The notes under the pieces were generated by a model, which ran no database searches, was not told the DNA's origin, and was given only the letters and a program-made list of their open reading frames with translations. Positions 1 to 11,865 of a stretch of DNA of 64,000 nt are shown here, one piece after another. Within the stretch, counting starts at the first letter, position 1. Every line of letters begins with the position of its first letter. Source of the stretch: Sphaerimonospora thailandensis (GTDB lineage Bacteria; Actinomycetota; Actinomycetes; Streptosporangiales; Streptosporangiaceae); NCBI RefSeq assembly GCF_016863115.1, contig NZ_BOOG01000014.1, forward strand, positions 1 through 64,000. The letters are read 5' to 3'. The position numbers and the translations under genes are program-made.

Positions 1-364
1 TTCTCTCATCCGCCTGATCATGAACGCCCAAGGGCAGGTCCTGGACATGGGCCGCAAGGTCCGCCTGGCCACTCCCGCCCAACGCCGGGCCATCGCCGCC
101 CGTTACGCCACCTGCATGGTGGACGGCTGCCCCCTTCCCGCGAGCATGTGCCAGGTCGATCATGTTGACAACTGGAGCGAGGGCGGCCGCACCGACCTGG
201 CCAAACTCGGCCCCATGTGCCAGCACCACAACCGCGACCGCTACCGGCGCCCCGACCACTACCAACGCCGCCGGATCGGCCCCGATCGCTGGGCCTTCAC
301 CTATGTCGGCCCCTCTCGCGCCGGAACACGTGGCATCCGGTCCGCGGGGAGCCGAGCCAGGTGA
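1..364 (+). CDS. HNH endonuclease, DUF222 family, 3' end only
   Basis: The reading frame is open from the left edge (codons before the ATG at 20 continue in frame), so this is the C-terminal part of a longer protein. It carries a zinc-finger-like CMVDGC pair, then DH in QVDHVDNW and a closing CQHHNR, the layout of the HNH nuclease module that ends actinobacterial DUF222 (13E12-type) proteins. These are usually 400-500 residues with an N-terminal DUF222 region, which would lie outside the window. The family is commonly repetitive in actinobacterial genomes and its role is unclear. The ATG at 20 is probably an internal methionine. A small hairpin follows the stop codon. Confidence 0.85.
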   Translation, partial: SLIRLIMNAQGQVLDMGRKVRLATPAQRRAIAARYATCMVDGCPLPASMCQVDHVDNWSEGGRTDLAKLGPMCQHHNRDRYRRPDHYQRRRIGPDRWAFTYVGPSRAGTRGIRSAGSRAR

Positions 365-384
365 GCACATCGCACACGATGTGT
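365..384 (+). terminator. Short hairpin after the HNH gene
   Basis: A perfect 7-bp inverted repeat (CACATCG at 366-372, CGATGTG at 377-383) with a 4-base loop, extendable by one G-T pair, lies directly after the stop codon. There is no T-tract, as is usual for actinobacterial terminators. From 385 to 608 no convincing gene is seen. Confidence 0.4.
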
Positions 385-608
385 TGATGATCTTAAGGTA
401 GGCGACCGTTGCCGCATGACGGCGAAACTTCAGCTAGCACGGCAACTTCCGCGGTATGGCCCGCGCAGCCTCACCGAGTCGGCGGACGAGCCGTACGCAG
501 GCGCGGGGCCAGTGGCTCTTCTCCCGCGCAGTGCGGCGTTGCGACGGTCTGGTTGAGGTCCACGTCGATCTTCTCGACCTGCGTGCTCGCCTGCATCACC
601 ACCAGGCG

Positions 609-1477
609 CTAGGAAACTACGTCCTTGCGGCGGAAGCGGCGGAAGGCGAGGGCGATCAGGATCACCGAGTACGTCACGGAGACCGCCACGCCCTTGATCA
701 TTCCGCTGTAGTCGGGCTGCGGGGCGAGCGCGTCGAGCCAGGCGGCGTTCCAGAACGTGGGCAGGAACTCACGCAGCGAGCCGAGCGCCTCCACCGCCTG
801 GAGGATGCTGCTCACGATGACCAGGCCGACCGCCCCGCCGACCGCGCCGAGCGGCGAATCGGTGCCCACCGAGAGCAGGAAGGCCAGTGACGCGACCACG
901 AGCTGGCTGACCAGGGCATATCCGATGACGACGGCGAACTTCGGCAGCACGTCGGCGGCCGGGATCAGCTCTCCCGTGCCGGGCACCCGGATGTCGTGCC
1001 AGCCGAAGGCCAGCGTGCCGGCCAACAGGGCCATCAGCGGGAGCACGGTCACGGCGGCAGCGGAGTAGCCCAGCGCCACGATCAGCTTCTGCCGCAGCAG
1101 CCTGCTCCTGGGCACCGGCGCGGCCAGCAGGTAACGCAGCGACGACCAACTCGCCTCGCTCGCCACCGTGTCGCCGCAGAACAACGCCACCGCGACGACC
1201 AGCAGGAAGCTCGCCGACACCGACAGTGCGAAGGCCGCGAAGTTGAGCCCGCCCTGGGTGGCGAGGTCCGACAGCCGCAGCGAGCCCTGGTCGCCGCGCT
1301 GTGGACCGAGCTGGAAGGCCACGACGAGGAGCCACGGCAGCGCCAGCAGCAGGCCGAACATCACGAGTGTCCGGCGTCGTTTGAACTGGCGCAGGATCTC
1401 CACCCGCAGCGGCAGCGTCCGCCCGGGAGCGTAGCCGGGCGCCTGCCCGAGGTCCTGGGACTTCTGCGTCAACGGGC

Positions 1478-1481
<4 letters not shown>
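609..1481 (-). CDS. ABC-2 type transporter permease
   Basis: This 290-residue protein has a cytoplasmic N-terminus of about 35 residues, then about six hydrophobic segments (first near residues 38-57, then near 80-100, 135-160, 185-205, 215-230 and 260-280), and ends in a basic tail, as in ABC-2 permeases of the CcmB/NatB type. The ATG overlaps the stop of the upstream gene by four bases (ATGA), so it is translationally coupled to the hydrolase-ATPase fusion and should be its membrane partner. The substrate is unknown; drug, lantibiotic or lipid export are usual roles. A short minus-strand open stretch after its stop, towards position 480, did not look like a gene. Confidence 0.85.
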
Positions 1482-4063
<2,582 letters not shown>

Positions 4064-4199
4064 GCGGCGATGCTACTGGCCCGGACAGACAGTGCCTCCG
4101 ATGCCGGCGCGTGCCGAATCGTGATGATGCATCGGGGAAGTCCCTGATTGCGTGGCCAGTCACGGGACCGGCATCATTTCGGGCGTGGCAACAGGAACG

Positions 4200-5444
4200 A
4201 TGTTCAGGCTACTCACCGCACCCGTCCGCAGGTGGGGGTACGCCGTTCGCGCGCTGGTGCTCCGCGTTCTCGCGTGGGCGCTTCCCTACTGGACCCGTGG
4301 GGAGGCGGGCCGGGAGACCCCGGCCGACCTGTTCCGGGTCCTCTACCTCGGCTGGCTGGCGGCGTTCCTGCTGAAGGTCCTCGGATCGAGCTGGGACGTG
4401 TCGTGGCACTTCAAGTGGCTGCGCGACGACCTGGCTCCGCCGCACCTGCTCAACACGGTGGGCACGGTCATCGCGGTCGGTCTGGCGCTGGTGCACTGGT
4501 ACACCGGTTACGGCGTGGACCGGACGGCGTCCCGCCTGATCGTGTGGGGCACCGGGATCTTCCTCATCGCGATCCCGCTCGACCTGATCAACCACCGGGT
4601 GAACGGGCTCGACATCACCGCATGGAGCCCCTCGCACGCGCTGCTCTACATCGGGACCGCGCTGATGCTCGCCGGGGCGATCCGGGGATGGTTCGTCGGC
4701 GCCGGGCCGTACACCGGGGTCTCGGCGCGGCGGCGCACGCTCGTGCTGGGCGGCCTGTTCGCGTTCTTCCTGGAGAACGTCCACTTCGCGCAGCAGCAGC
4801 AGGAGTACGGCGTGCTGGAGATCGCCTCATGGGACCGGGGCGACCCGTACGCCGAGCCCAGCCTGCTCGAGTTCGCCGCCCAGCAGATGGGCCGGGCGGT
4901 GGACCGTACGATGGTCGTCAAGTTCTCCCTGCCGATCCCCGAGTGGGTTTACCCGGTCTACGCCGTGGTGGTGGGCATGGCCGTCGTGGTCTTCGCCCGT
5001 CTCATGGTCGGGCGGCGCTGGACGGGTACGGCCGTGGCGGCGGCGTACGTCGGGTACCGCTGCGTGATCTGGCCGCTGCTCGTCGGGGGCGATTTCCCGG
5101 CGTCGGCCGTGCCGTTCTTCCTGGTGCTGGGCGGGCTCTGCGTCGATCTGGCGTTCCTGGTGCGGGTGCCGTACCTGCGACCGGTGCTCGGCGCCGTGCT
5201 CGTGACGGGCGGGGTGTACGGCGGTCTCGCCGTACAGGCCCGCCTGCAGACGCCGCCGTACGCCGTCGAGTCGTGGCCGGTCGCCCTCGCCGGGCTGGCG
5301 GTCGCCTGGCTGGCGATCGAATGGTTCGCCGGCAGACACCGCCTCACGGCCCCTGAGCCGGGCGCGATGCCGCCCGAGACGCAGGCCGCCCCGCAGTCGG
5401 AGGCCCCGCAGCCGGAGGTGGTCGTGCCGGCCGCCGGAACCTGA
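4200..5444 (+). CDS. Multi-pass integral membrane protein, function unknown
   Basis: A protein of about 414 residues with roughly nine or ten hydrophobic segments and a Pro/Glu/Ala-rich C-terminal tail of about 40 residues. No enzymatic motif was recognised. The ATG at 4200 is preferred because AGGA lies a few bases upstream; in-frame GTG codons at 4152 and 4185 would add up to 16 residues. It is divergent from the hydrolase-ATPase gene across about 135 bp. Between it and the convergent kinase gene is a weak hairpin (CAGGC/GCCTG around 5490) among short CCGAACCTCC-like repeats. Confidence 0.75.
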   Translation: MFRLLTAPVRRWGYAVRALVLRVLAWALPYWTRGEAGRETPADLFRVLYLGWLAAFLLKVLGSSWDVSWHFKWLRDDLAPPHLLNTVGTVIAVGLALVHWYTGYGVDRTASRLIVWGTGIFLIAIPLDLINHRVNGLDITAWSPSHALLYIGTALMLAGAIRGWFVGAGPYTGVSARRRTLVLGGLFAFFLENVHFAQQQQEYGVLEIASWDRGDPYAEPSLLEFAAQQMGRAVDRTMVVKFSLPIPEWVYPVYAVVVGMAVVVFARLMVGRRWTGTAVAAAYVGYRCVIWPLLVGGDFPASAVPFFLVLGGLCVDLAFLVRVPYLRPVLGAVLVTGGVYGGLAVQARLQTPPYAVESWPVALAGLAVAWLAIEWFAGRHRLTAPEPGAMPPETQAAPQSEAPQPEVVVPAAGT

Positions 5445-5529
5445 GCTTCCGGACCCTGCGAACCCTCCGAAACCTCCGAACCTCCCAGGCCTACGAAGCC
5501 TGAGTCCCGCAGCCGGCCCGGTCCCGTGA

Positions 5530-6957
5530 TCAGGATCGCGCCGGCTGCAGCTCTTCGTCCGGCTGAGGGCTCGGCCGTAGGTCCGTGAGCGGCAGGCGGA
5601 GCACGAAGCGCGCTCCCTGCGGCGAGTCCTCGACCGCGAGGGAACCATGGTGGGCCCTGGCGGCCTCGCGGCAGATCGCCAGACCGAGCCCGCTGCCCCC
5701 CGGGTCGCGGCGCAGTCCGTCCGCCAGCCGGACGAAGGGTTCGAAGACCCGCTCGCGGTCCTCCGGCGCGATGCCGTCGCCGTCGTCCTGGACGATCAGC
5801 ACGGCCTGGTCGCCGGAGCGTTCGACGGTGACATCGACGCGGGAGTGCGCGTGCCGCTGTGCGTTGGCCAGCAGGTTGCTCAGGACGCCCAGCAGATGCA
5901 GCCGGATGCCGAACACGGTCAGCCGTTCGGAGGCGGCGTGCAGCAGGACCGGCTTGCCGTGAGGGGGCCGCGTGCCGAGCTCCGCCCGCACCATCGCGGT
6001 GAGGTCGACGGGTTCGGGAGCCGACGTGCCGGTCCGCTTCACCCGGGTGTAGGCCAGCAGTTCGTCGATGATCCGCTGAAAGCGTTCCGTCGAACGCAGA
6101 GCCCCACGGAGGGCCTCGTGCGGATCCACATCGTCGGGATAGAGGAGCGCCTCCTCGACCTGGGCGCGCAGAGCGGCGGCGGGGGACCGGAGCTCGTGGG
6201 AGACCATGGAGGCGAAGCGCCGCTGATCGGACACGAGCTTGTCCAACTGGTCGAGAAACCGGTTGCTCGCGCGGGCGAGCCTGGCGATCTCGTCGTCGCC
6301 GGGCGGCTCGGGCAGTCGCAGGCTCACGTCCCGCACCGTGGCCTCGGAGACCTTCTCCCGTATCGCCGCCACCGGCCGCAGCGTCCGCCCCACCACCAGC
6401 CAGATGATCCAGGCCGAGAAGGCGGAGGTGAGCAGGACCAGGGCGGCGGTCGCGGCTTCCAGGCGGATCCCGGCCAGGACGCCGGGCTCGTCCGCCCCCG
6501 AGTAGACGTAGTGGGGCTCGCCGCTCCAGAGCAGGGAGGCCGCCTGCGGAGTAGGCCGCATGGCCGTGAGAAGGACGCATCCGCCCGGCGAGGAGCACGT
6601 TTTCAGGTACTGGATCCGGTCGTGGACGGGTGGCCGGATCGTGCTCAGCGGCGGCCTGTCCGCCGCCGCTGAGCTGGCCGCCACCACACGCCCTCGGGAA
6701 TCGACGAGTTGGAGGAGCCGGGCTCGATCGGCCGGACCATCGGCCCGCGGCGTCCCGTCGGGCCGCATCGACGACATCCAGTCCATGGCGGCCTGCTGCG
6801 TCGTGTTGAAGACGTGCGACTCGATGGTCTTGCGGATCACGAAGTCGGAACCGGCGCCGATCACCGCGAGAATGATCAAAGAGACCAATCCCGCGGTGAG
6901 CGTGAAGCGACCCCTGATGGAGCGCGGGCGCGGCAGGCGCACCCCCCTGACCTTCAA
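5530..6957 (-). CDS. Sensor histidine kinase, orphan
   Basis: A 475-residue membrane sensor kinase. TM1 is about residues 18-40 and TM2 about 175-197, enclosing an extracytoplasmic sensor region of about 130 residues with a Cys pair in CSSPGGC. A HAMP linker follows, then the H-box SHELRSP, the N-box NLLANAQRH, the G1 box DDGDGI and the G2 box GGSGLGLAI. The start is a TTG at 6957 with GGGGGA upstream. No response regulator gene is adjacent. It resembles the kinase at 25457-26824 in its dimerisation helix and its C-terminus (EDS..GARFVLRLP), so the two look like paralogues. The upstream 6958-7130 stretch is unusually AT-rich for this window and probably holds the promoter. Confidence 0.9.
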   Translation of the reverse strand: MKVRGVRLPRPRSIRGRFTLTAGLVSLIILAVIGAGSDFVIRKTIESHVFNTTQQAAMDWMSSMRPDGTPRADGPADRARLLQLVDSRGRVVAASSAAADRPPLSTIRPPVHDRIQYLKTCSSPGGCVLLTAMRPTPQAASLLWSGEPHYVYSGADEPGVLAGIRLEAATAALVLLTSAFSAWIIWLVVGRTLRPVAAIREKVSEATVRDVSLRLPEPPGDDEIARLARASNRFLDQLDKLVSDQRRFASMVSHELRSPAAALRAQVEEALLYPDDVDPHEALRGALRSTERFQRIIDELLAYTRVKRTGTSAPEPVDLTAMVRAELGTRPPHGKPVLLHAASERLTVFGIRLHLLGVLSNLLANAQRHAHSRVDVTVERSGDQAVLIVQDDGDGIAPEDRERVFEPFVRLADGLRRDPGGSGLGLAICREAARAHHGSLAVEDSPQGARFVLRLPLTDLRPSPQPDEELQPARS

Positions 6958-7156
6958 GGTAGATCCCCCGTGTCCAATAAAAGAGCCAAGTGCACTAAAT
7001 ATTACTTAACGGCACCCCATGTCCGGGCTCTATGGAAATTTTGGGCTAGATCTATATTGAAACCTGGGAGAGGTATTACGTTCTCTTTATTCGAGGTTTT
7101 CCGAGTGATGAGAATTAGGTGGAGATAGTGGCCGATGTGTGCATCGGTGCCGCGGA

Positions 7157-7179
7157 TGCTCCTGGTTTTGCAGGGAGCA
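7157..7179 (-). terminator. Hairpin downstream of copD
   Basis: TGCTCCTG (7157-7164) pairs with CAGGGAGCA (7171-7179) with one bulged base and a loop GTTTTG. It lies about 20 bases beyond the copD stop on the minus strand, so it is a likely terminator of the copC-copD unit. A second small palindrome, CCGATG/CATCGG with loop TGTG, lies at 7132-7147. Confidence 0.5.
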
Positions 7180-7197
7180 CCCGGGCATGCCGATCCA

Positions 7198-8262
7198 TCA
7201 GATCACGGGGGTTCTGGTGATGACGACGGCGACGCCGTACGCGAGGCCCATGATGGTCAGCTCGAACACGGCCCAGGCCGCGAACGCGGTGCGCGACCGG
7301 CGCTCGATCGCCGGCATGAGACGCCATCGAATGTTGGCCCCGAGCAGCGCGATGATCCCGCTGAGGACGGTCTTGGCCACGATCAGCCAGCCGTACCGGG
7401 TGGTCAGCAGCGACCCCGGGAAGCTCTCGCCGGGCGTGAGCAGCAGCACCACCACCCCGTTGAAGATCCCGGACAGGCTGACGATGATGAGCGCGTAGGT
7501 GGCGAGCCGGGAGAAGCGCGGCAGCGTGGCCGCGAGGAGGTCACGCCGGCGGACCAGCAGCACGGCGAGCGCGACCAGTCCACCCGTCCAGGCCGAGGCC
7601 CCGATGACGTGCAGTTCCATGGCGACCATGCTGAGGTCGTGCCAGTACCAGTTCGAGGCGTGGCCGGTGACCGGGAGCGGCAGCAGCCCGAACCCGGCGA
7701 CCAGCACCCGCAGCTCGGCCGGGACCTTCTCGCCGAACCGCACGGCGAGCATGCCCACGGCGGCACTGAGCAGGGCGAAGGACGTGCTGATGATCAGGCC
7801 TCGGCCGGACGGGATGCGGGCGACATAGGTCGCGATGTCGGGCATCTGCCCGGGGGTCAACTCGGCCGCGCTCAACACGGTCGACACCAGCGCGGCGGCG
7901 CCCCAGACGAGCGAGGCGAGCACGGCCCAGTGGCGGGCGCGCGCGGCCACCGGTTCGGTCCGCTCGGGGTCGTCGAAGCCGAGCAGCTTGGGCAGGAGAC
8001 TGAGGCCGAGGGCCGCCGTCGCGGCCAGATCGAGCACCAGCCGGACGATCGGCAGGCCGTAGTCGACGGCCAGGCTCGGCATGGGGATGCCCGGGGCGCG
8101 TCCCGGCAATGTCAGCCACGTGGCGATCACCGCGGCGAGCAGGCCGGCCGTGATCAGTCCGGCGATCGGGAACCGCGGCCGGTCGGCAGGCGACGTGCGC
8201 TCCGACGTGCGCTCCAACGGCGTGGGGTCCGGCGGCGTGCGCCGTACCGTGGTCGAGGTCAT
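7198..8262 (-). CDS. copD: CopD family copper resistance membrane protein
   Basis: A 354-residue polytopic protein with about eight transmembrane helices after a Pro/Thr-rich cytoplasmic start. It carries the CopD (PF05425-type) pattern of conserved membrane histidines, including GHASNWYWHD and the ELHVIGASAWTGG stretch. CopD proteins act with CopC in copper handling, probably import across the membrane. The ATG overlaps the copC stop (ATGA), so the two are co-translated. No CsoR or other copper regulator lies next to the pair. Confidence 0.88.
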   Translation of the reverse strand: MTSTTVRRTPPDPTPLERTSERTSPADRPRFPIAGLITAGLLAAVIATWLTLPGRAPGIPMPSLAVDYGLPIVRLVLDLAATAALGLSLLPKLLGFDDPERTEPVAARARHWAVLASLVWGAAALVSTVLSAAELTPGQMPDIATYVARIPSGRGLIISTSFALLSAAVGMLAVRFGEKVPAELRVLVAGFGLLPLPVTGHASNWYWHDLSMVAMELHVIGASAWTGGLVALAVLLVRRRDLLAATLPRFSRLATYALIIVSLSGIFNGVVVLLLTPGESFPGSLLTTRYGWLIVAKTVLSGIIALLGANIRWRLMPAIERRSRTAFAAWAVFELTIMGLAYGVAVVITRTPVI

Positions 8263-8855
8263 GCCGCGCTCCGCTGCCGATGGTCATGCCGCACCAGCAC
8301 GTAGGCGCACAGCGCGAGCAGCGAGGCGGTCATGGTCAGCAGGACCCACACCCAGCCCCCGCCGCCGGACTTCGACACGGGAGCTCCCGGCGGGGCAGCG
8401 CCGGGCGGGGGCGTGCCGGGCGGGGACGCTGTCACCGGCGGCCCGCCCGTCGCCGCGGCGCCGTCGCCCGTCACGGTGCCGTCGCCCGTCACGGTGAAGT
8501 CGATGGTGCCGGTGATGGGATGCCCGTCGTTCGACACGATGCGGTAGCCGATGGAGTAGGCGCCCGCCGGCGCCGGGGACCGGACGCCGATGAAGACGGT
8601 GGTGCCGTTCACGGCCACCTCGCCCTGCTCGTAGCGGGCGCCGTCGGGACCGGTGACGGCCATCCTGGCGAAGTCGGGACGTACGGGCTGATCGAAGGTG
8701 AGCGTCACCCGGGCGGGCATGGCCGCGAGTGTCGCACCGTCCTTGGGATCGCTGCCGGTCAGCACGTTGTGCGCTCGCGCGGGCGCCGTGAGCAGCAGCA
8801 GGGCCGCGCACACGGCCAGCGGGACCACCAGCGCGCGTATAGCCGCCCGCCTCAT
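8259..8855 (-). CDS. copC: CopC domain copper-binding protein, membrane anchored
   Basis: About 198 residues. A signal peptide ends in ARA before His-Asn-Val, so the mature protein begins with His, the usual first Cu(II) ligand of CopC. The beta-sandwich follows, with the conserved SNDGHPITG motif providing the second His. A Pro/Gly-rich linker leads to a C-terminal transmembrane helix and basic tail. The ATG at 8855 is chosen over the upstream GTG at 8897 because it gives a normal signal peptide. It is the first gene of copC-copD with a four-base overlap. It probably delivers or buffers extracytoplasmic copper for CopD. Confidence 0.88.
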   Translation of the reverse strand: MRRAAIRALVVPLAVCAALLLLTAPARAHNVLTGSDPKDGATLAAMPARVTLTFDQPVRPDFARMAVTGPDGARYEQGEVAVNGTTVFIGVRSPAPAGAYSIGYRIVSNDGHPITGTIDFTVTGDGTVTGDGAAATGGPPVTASPPGTPPPGAAPPGAPVSKSGGGGWVWVLLTMTASLLALCAYVLVRHDHRQRSAA

Positions 8856-8996
8856 CTCCAACACCTGCTTTGCCTCCAATTGGCGGGGTCTTGCCACGCA
8901 ATGGTCCCACTGATCACGGCTGATCGGTCCCCCGGCGTCTCAAGTGCAAGATCACGCGGAGGGGAGGGACAGGGAAGCGGGGGTGGACATGAGGGC

Positions 8997-9026
8997 GCCC
9001 GGCGGTCCCTTGTGGGACCGCCGGGC
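8997..9026 (-). terminator. Perfect 13-bp stem hairpin
   Basis: GCCCGGCGGTCCC at 8997-9009 pairs fully with 9014-9026 around a TTGT loop. It is one of three hairpins in the 300-bp gap between the chitinase stop and copC, and is probably a chitinase terminator. It is strong on both strands. Confidence 0.7.
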
Positions 9027-9036
9027 GGCGGTTGGG

Positions 9037-9078
9037 CTCCGGACCGCGAGAGTGTCACCGGTCTCGCGCGGTCCGGAG
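9037..9078 (-). terminator. 15-bp stem hairpin with two-base bulge
   Basis: CTCCGGACCGCGAGA (9037-9051) pairs with 9062-9078, which has an extra GC, around a 10-base loop. It lies between the first hairpin and the chitinase stop at 9160, so a chitinase transcript meets it before the 13-bp hairpin. Confidence 0.65.
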
Positions 9079-9088
9079 GTTTGTGGGC

Positions 9089-9119
9089 CGGGCGGCTGGG
9101 GGGTCTTACGCACCGCCCG
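9089..9119 (-). terminator. 7-bp GC hairpin close to the chitinase stop
   Basis: CGGGCGG (9089-9095) pairs with CCGCCCG (9113-9119) over a 17-base loop. It is the third and weakest of the hairpins and the one nearest the chitinase stop codon. Confidence 0.4.
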
Positions 9120-9159
9120 ACCACGTCTCAGATCGCGACCTCGGGGCCGGGGCCTCGGG

Positions 9160-11739
9160 TCACAACTTCTTCCACAGCGCCGCCACGTTCGGCGGCTCCC
9201 ACCCGGCGAGTGCCGTGTGCGCCTGGAGGCACTGGTAGTTCGAGCCGCCGTAGCTCACCTTCGCCCCCGCGGTGTAGCTCGTGCCGGCCTTCCAGGCGGG
9301 GTTGTCGCCGCCGGGTGAGCTCGGGCTCGGTGAGGGGCTGGGCGACGGGCTCGCGCTCGGGCTGGGCGACGGGCTCGGGCTGGCGCTCGGTGAGGGGCTG
9401 GGGGAGGGGTTGTCGTTCCCGCAGGTGCCCCTGTCCTCCCAGACTCCCGCCGTGCCCGGGGTGTCGCCCTGGGTCCACCACTTGGCCCGCCAGGTGTGGC
9501 CGTTGTGGGAGACCAGGTTGCCGCCCGTGTAGACGGTCGTGGCGGACCAGGGGGCGGCCGCGCAGGGGGTCCCGGACGGCGACGGGGACGGTCCTCCCGG
9601 CGAGCTCGACGGGGACGGCGACGGCGAGGCGACGGTGCCGCCGCGGGCGAGGTCCTGGAGGATGCCGTAGGAGTTGCCGCCGAACGTGACCGTCCAGTTC
9701 GACGGGGTCGAGGTCGGCAGCTGGTACACGAAGGCGAGGTCAACCGAGCCGCCCGGCGCGAGCGTCTGCCAGCTCGGGAGCTTGAACGACACCCGGTTGT
9801 AGTCGCCCTTGAGACCACCGACGTTGTTGGGCGCGTTGTGGTCCTTGCGGATCACCGTCATCCCGAAACCGGACTGGTCGGAGGCGGTGCCCGGAGCCGA
9901 GCTCGCGTAGTCGAACTGGAACTCCGTGCCGCCCGGCAGGGTCATCGACGACTTGTTGGTGATGTGGATCTTCGGGTTGATCGGGTAGTTGTTGTCGCCG
10001 AGCGCGAAGTCCCGGAACTCGACCGAGAGGTCCAGCTTCTGCGCCGGGATCGCGGTGGTCGCCCGCACGTTCGTGTACGGCGTGGCCGTCTTGAACTTGT
10101 CGTACATGAGCGTGGTCAGCGTCGTGCCGGGCTCGTACTGTCCCTTGGCGGCGTTCCAGCCGTAGTCGCCGGCGAGCTCCCAGATCATGGTGCCGCCGAG
10201 GCCCTTGTCGATCACGTAGTCGGCCTTGGCGCCGACCGACTGCTCGTCCTCGGTGGACAGGAACACCCTCTTGGTGGAGTTCCACAGCCAGGGGGCGGTG
10301 AGCGTCGAGCTGTAGTTGCGGGTGTAGGTGCCGGTCAGCGTGGCGTCCCCGAGGCCGTAGGAGGCCAGGTAGTCGCCGAGGATGCCCTTCTCCAGGTTCT
10401 TGGCGTGCCACATCGGGTTGGAGCCGGCGGGGGACTCCTTGCCGTTGTCGTCGAGGTCGTGCCAGAGGTTGTCGATGCCGACCGCGCCGTCACCGCAGCT
10501 GGTCAGGCCGGAGCCCGCCGGGCAGGTGGTCCCGGGGGCCGTGCCCCACAGGCCGTTGGTGCCGCCGTTGACGTTCTTGAACCCGCGTGTGTAGTACGGC
10601 AGGCCGATGTTGATCCGGCCGGGCTGCATCGCCCCGCGGAAGTAGTGGTAGGCCCAGTCGGTGTTGAGGTAGCCGATGCCGCCGTACTGCCCGGCCCCGT
10701 AGACGCCGCCGGCGGCGAGCTCGCCGTCCTTGCCGTCGTCGTACAGGGAGGCGTTGGGGCCGACGTACTGGTTCCAGGCGCCGTGCAGGTCGTACGACAT
10801 GATGTTGAGGTAGTCGAGGTACTGCGTGACCTGGTAGGTCTCCATGCCGCGCAGCAGCCAGCCGGAGGCGGGCGCGGCGACGGTGAGCATGTAGTACCTG
10901 CCGTCGGCGGCGGAGGCGCGGTCCAGCTTCTCGCGCAGCGTCTTCATCAGCGCGACGTAGCCCTTCATGAGGGTGCCGCGCTTGCCGTTGGCGATCGGCC
11001 AGTCGAGGGGGTTGCCCGCGTCCTTGTTCGACGTCGCGTACTCGTAGTCGATGTCGACGCCGTTGAAGCCGTACGTCCGAAGGAACGACACGACGGAGTC
11101 GGCGAACGTGTCGATGCTCGCCTGGCTCGCGGTCATCGTGTAGAAACCGCCGCTGGCCTGCCGCTTGCCGGAGTCGTCGAAGTAGCCGCCGGTCTCCGCC
11201 CAGCCGCCGACGCTGACCAGCGTCTTGGTGTTCGGGTACTGCTTCTTGAACTTGCTGAGCAGGTTGAAGTGGCCCTTGTAGGAGTAGGCCGGGTCCATCT
11301 CGGCGCCGGCGACGCCCGGCCAGGTCATGCCGATTGCCGCGTTCTCCGGCCTGTTGGACCCGACCGAGATCTTGTTGTCCGCTCCCACGTGGGCGAACGC
11401 GTAGTTGATGTGGGTGACCTTGCCCCAGGGGATGTCGCTCGCCAGGTAACGGGTCTGCCCGTTGCCGCCGTCACGCCAGCCGGTGAAGTATCCGATGATG
11501 CGGCGCGCGTGGTCCGCGCCCATCTTCTCCCGCCCCTCCCCGTCATAGGTGAGGCAGTACGGAACGTCCACACCGGGGGTCCGGTAGAGGCCGTCGGGGC
11601 GGCAACTCTCGTTGTCGGCCGCCGCGACCGCGCCGGTCGCGCCGCCGACCGCGGCGAAGCCGGCCGCCACTCCCGTGAGGAGGGCGAGTAAGGCCGCTCC
11701 CGACGCCGCGCGCAGGCGCACGGCATTGCCCTTCAGCAC
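9160..11739 (-). CDS. Secreted GH18 chitinase with two chitin-binding modules
   Basis: An 859-residue secreted enzyme that hydrolyses beta-1,4 bonds in chitin. A signal peptide covers about residues 1-41. The GH18 barrel (about 78-560) has the catalytic DxxDxDxE-type motif with Asp229, Asp231 and the proton donor Glu233, and the SVGGW motif near 176. A beta-sandwich module (about 590-700) follows, then two CBM5/12-type chitin-binding modules with aromatic WSATTVYTGG and WKAGTSYTAG repeats, separated by Pro-Ser-rich linkers. The start is GTG at 11739 with GGAGG seven bases upstream. The modular C-terminus suggests action on insoluble chitin. An inverted repeat overlaps the probable promoter. 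Confidence 0.93.
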   Translation of the reverse strand: MLKGNAVRLRAASGAALLALLTGVAAGFAAVGGATGAVAAADNESCRPDGLYRTPGVDVPYCLTYDGEGREKMGADHARRIIGYFTGWRDGGNGQTRYLASDIPWGKVTHINYAFAHVGADNKISVGSNRPENAAIGMTWPGVAGAEMDPAYSYKGHFNLLSKFKKQYPNTKTLVSVGGWAETGGYFDDSGKRQASGGFYTMTASQASIDTFADSVVSFLRTYGFNGVDIDYEYATSNKDAGNPLDWPIANGKRGTLMKGYVALMKTLREKLDRASAADGRYYMLTVAAPASGWLLRGMETYQVTQYLDYLNIMSYDLHGAWNQYVGPNASLYDDGKDGELAAGGVYGAGQYGGIGYLNTDWAYHYFRGAMQPGRINIGLPYYTRGFKNVNGGTNGLWGTAPGTTCPAGSGLTSCGDGAVGIDNLWHDLDDNGKESPAGSNPMWHAKNLEKGILGDYLASYGLGDATLTGTYTRNYSSTLTAPWLWNSTKRVFLSTEDEQSVGAKADYVIDKGLGGTMIWELAGDYGWNAAKGQYEPGTTLTTLMYDKFKTATPYTNVRATTAIPAQKLDLSVEFRDFALGDNNYPINPKIHITNKSSMTLPGGTEFQFDYASSAPGTASDQSGFGMTVIRKDHNAPNNVGGLKGDYNRVSFKLPSWQTLAPGGSVDLAFVYQLPTSTPSNWTVTFGGNSYGILQDLARGGTVASPSPSPSSSPGGPSPSPSGTPCAAAPWSATTVYTGGNLVSHNGHTWRAKWWTQGDTPGTAGVWEDRGTCGNDNPSPSPSPSASPSPSPSPSASPSPSPSPSPSSPGGDNPAWKAGTSYTAGAKVSYGGSNYQCLQAHTALAGWEPPNVAALWKKL

Positions 11740-11803
11740 AGGGCCACCTCCATAGGCGAAGTGCCAAGTCGTACGAACACCCCGGCCGCCAGGGGCTTGA
11801 CCC

Positions 11804-11858
11804 GGAAACTAATCCCGCTGGAGCAGGGCAGTCAATGGGTTCTATTAATAAAGTTTCC
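11804..11858 (-). promoter_or_regulatory. Chitinase promoter with flanking inverted repeat
   Basis: On the minus strand TTGACT (11830-11835) and TAGTTT (11806-11811) are separated by 18 bp, a plausible sigma-70-type promoter about 70 bp upstream of the GTG. GGAAACT at 11804-11810 and AGTTTCC at 11852-11858 form inverted arms that bracket the promoter, one overlapping the -10 element. This is a reasonable regulator site, but no DasR-type TGGTCTAGACCA palindrome is present here. Confidence 0.45.
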
Positions 11859-11865
11859 TGTTAAT

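Noticed and set aside
456-608. A short minus-strand peptide after the permease stop
   Set aside because: Readable for about 40 codons but no ribosome site or similarity; not enough support.
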